Assembly: GCA_019419485.1 (NCBI GenBank) | Contig: DXZV01000092.1 | Span: 1 to 6,201 of the forward strand | Origin: Collinsella sp. | Lineage (GTDB): Bacteria > Actinomycetota > Coriobacteriia > Coriobacteriales > Coriobacteriaceae | Reading direction: 5' to 3' | Length of the DNA: 6,201 nt | Shown: positions 5,254 to 6,201 of the stretch, in pieces | Position numbering within the stretch: position 1 is the stretch's first letter | Layout of the letters: every line of letters begins with the position of its first letter | Notes under the pieces: model-generated | The model's database searches: none | The model's input: the letters and a program-made list of their open reading frames with translations, nothing else | Told to the model about the DNA's origin: nothing | Position numbers and translations under genes: made by a program

Positions 5254-5335
5254 TTGACTTTATAAAATAGTTCAGAGCGCTATCATTTGTCGTTACGAGT
5301 TGGTTAGCCCCGGTAAACGGTTAACCGCGTCTAAC
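5254..5335 (+). promoter_or_regulatory. Feo promoter/operator region with DtxR/IdeR-like half-sites
   Basis: The 121-bp gap before feoB holds TTGACT (5254-5259), an AT-rich TATAAAAT (5261-5268) and TATCAT (5281-5286). TTGACT and TATCAT are 21 bp apart, too long for a classical pair, so the exact promoter is uncertain. Downstream come GGTTAGCC (5302-5309), the perfect palindrome CGGTTAACCG (5318-5327) and CTAAC (5331-5335). GGTTAG and CTAAC are the half-sites of DtxR/IdeR iron-regulator boxes, but they are not arranged as one canonical 19-bp box. Iron-responsive repression is inferred from these and from the downstream gene. Confidence 0.4.
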
Positions 5336-5349
5336 GAAAGGATGAGCGT

Positions 5350-6201
5350 GTGAGACTCGATACACTCGAGATTGGAAAGGACGCCGTTGTCGCATCGGTG
5401 ACATCCGACGATCAGGCGCTCCGTCAGCATATTTTGGACATGGGCCTCACACCGGGTACCGAAGTCACCATGATGAAGTACGCCCCTATGGGCGATCCGC
5501 TCGAGATTCGTCTGCGTGGCTACGAGTTGACGCTGCGCAAGGACGATGCCGCTCGCATCGAGCTCGTGGGCGTTCACGACACCGATATGGGTCCGCGCGC
5601 CAACGCCGCAATCGGCACGACGGAGCATCCGGCACTCGGCGAGGGGACGTATTCGCCCCGCGCCGCGAAGACGGCCGTGCCCGAGGGCGCACCGCTGCAT
5701 TTTGCCCTCGCCGGCAACCAGAACTGCGGCAAGACCACGCTGTTCAACCAGCTGACAGGCTCCAATCAACATGTCGGTAACTTTCCCGGCGTGACGGTCG
5801 ACCGCAAGGATGGCACTATTCGTAACCACCCCGAGGCGAGCGTTACCGACCTGCCCGGCATTTACTCCCTGTCGCCGTACACGGGCGAGGAGATTGTGAG
5901 CCGCCAGTTTATCCTTGACGAGCATCCCGATGCCATCATCGATATCATCGACGCCACCAATATCGAGCGCAACCTGTACCTGACGCTGCAGCTTATGGAG
6001 CTCGACTGCCCCATGGTCATCGCGCTCAACATGATGGACGAGGTGACGGCCAACGGCGGCGCCGTGGACGTCAACCTGCTCGAGAGCCTGTTGGGCGTGC
6101 CTGTTGTCCCCATTAGCGCTGCCCGCAACGAGGGTATCGGCGAGCTGGTGGATCATGCCTTGCACGTGGCGCGGTTCCGCGAGCGCCCCGGTCGCCTGGA
6201 C
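5350..6201 (+). CDS. feoB: FeoA-FeoB fusion ferrous iron transporter (N-terminal part)
   Basis: An open frame of 284 codons leaves the window at the right edge. Residues 1-75 are a FeoA-type SH3-like domain: LRQHILDMGLTPGTEV (24-39), KYAPMGDPLEIRLRGYELTLRKDDAARIEL (43-72). A linker rich in Gly, Ala, Pro and Thr (76-114) joins it to the FeoB GTPase. G1 is GNQNCGKTT (122-130), G2 lies in NFPGVTVD (144-151), G3 is DLPG (167-170), G4 NMMD (227-230) and G5 SAA (256-258). FeoB drives Fe(II) uptake across the cytoplasmic membrane; its transmembrane part lies past the edge. The GTG at 5350 is the first possible start after an in-frame stop at 5332-5334 and has AAAGGA seven bases upstream. GNQN instead of GNPN in the P-loop is a variant seen, to my recollection, in other Gram-positive FeoB proteins. 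It is unlikely to be co-transcribed with the preceding gene because its own regulatory region intervenes. Confidence 0.95.
   Translation, partial: MRLDTLEIGKDAVVASVTSDDQALRQHILDMGLTPGTEVTMMKYAPMGDPLEIRLRGYELTLRKDDAARIELVGVHDTDMGPRANAAIGTTEHPALGEGTYSPRAAKTAVPEGAPLHFALAGNQNCGKTTLFNQLTGSNQHVGNFPGVTVDRKDGTIRNHPEASVTDLPGIYSLSPYTGEEIVSRQFILDEHPDAIIDIIDATNIERNLYLTLQLMELDCPMVIALNMMDEVTANGGAVDVNLLESLLGVPVVPISAARNEGIGELVDHALHVARFRERPGRLD

Noticed and set aside
5293..6165. 290-codon minus-strand open frame across feoB
   Set aside because: Antisense shadow of the FeoA-FeoB gene, whose G motifs show the plus frame is the real one.

Overview
The window looks like chromosomal DNA from a high-GC, host-associated actinobacterium of the class Coriobacteriia (Collinsella or Olsenella type). 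This rests on the GC-rich third codon positions, GTG starts with strong Shine-Dalgarno sequences, a stand-alone glucose-type EIIA, a FeoA-FeoB fusion and the style of the short hypothetical protein. The genus is an inference from general resemblance, not from a marker gene. I see no mobile element, CRISPR array, tRNA or rRNA.

Left half, all on the minus strand. Positions 1-369 hold the N-terminal part of a TrpX-type (ABC_sub_bind) substrate-binding lipoprotein that runs off the left edge. Upstream of it are a candidate promoter and a TGCACT/AGTGCA operator-like inverted repeat. Then come a winged-helix/WYL-domain transcriptional regulator (530-1315) and asparaginyl-tRNA synthetase asnS (1565-2968, GTG start) with a textbook terminator (1492-1523). 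Last is a stand-alone PTS glucose-type EIIA (3150-3713) with its own terminator (3070-3112). The asnS-WYL gap contains an unusual composite: an 11-bp perfect inverted repeat whose interior is laid out in imperfect 11-bp units, one arm overlapping the asnS terminator T-tract.

Right half, all on the plus strand. A 247-bp divergent spacer (3714-3960) carries a LacI-family-like palindrome on the EIIA side and a clear sigma70-type promoter (3914-3941) for the hydrolase. The promoter drives a cytoplasmic alpha/beta hydrolase (3961-4860), followed after 47 bp by a 106-residue beta-rich protein of unknown function (4908-5228); the two probably form an operon. A short intergenic region with DtxR/IdeR-like half-sites then precedes a FeoA-FeoB ferrous iron transporter (5350 to the right edge), of which the FeoA domain and the whole GTPase core are present.

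The genes are mostly independent units (translation, sugar sensing/transport, solute uptake, iron uptake) rather than one pathway. No complete novel system is visible. The points most worth a second look are the composite repeat between asnS and the WYL gene, the hydrolase/beta-protein pair with the hairpin-forming spacer between them, and the operator candidates.
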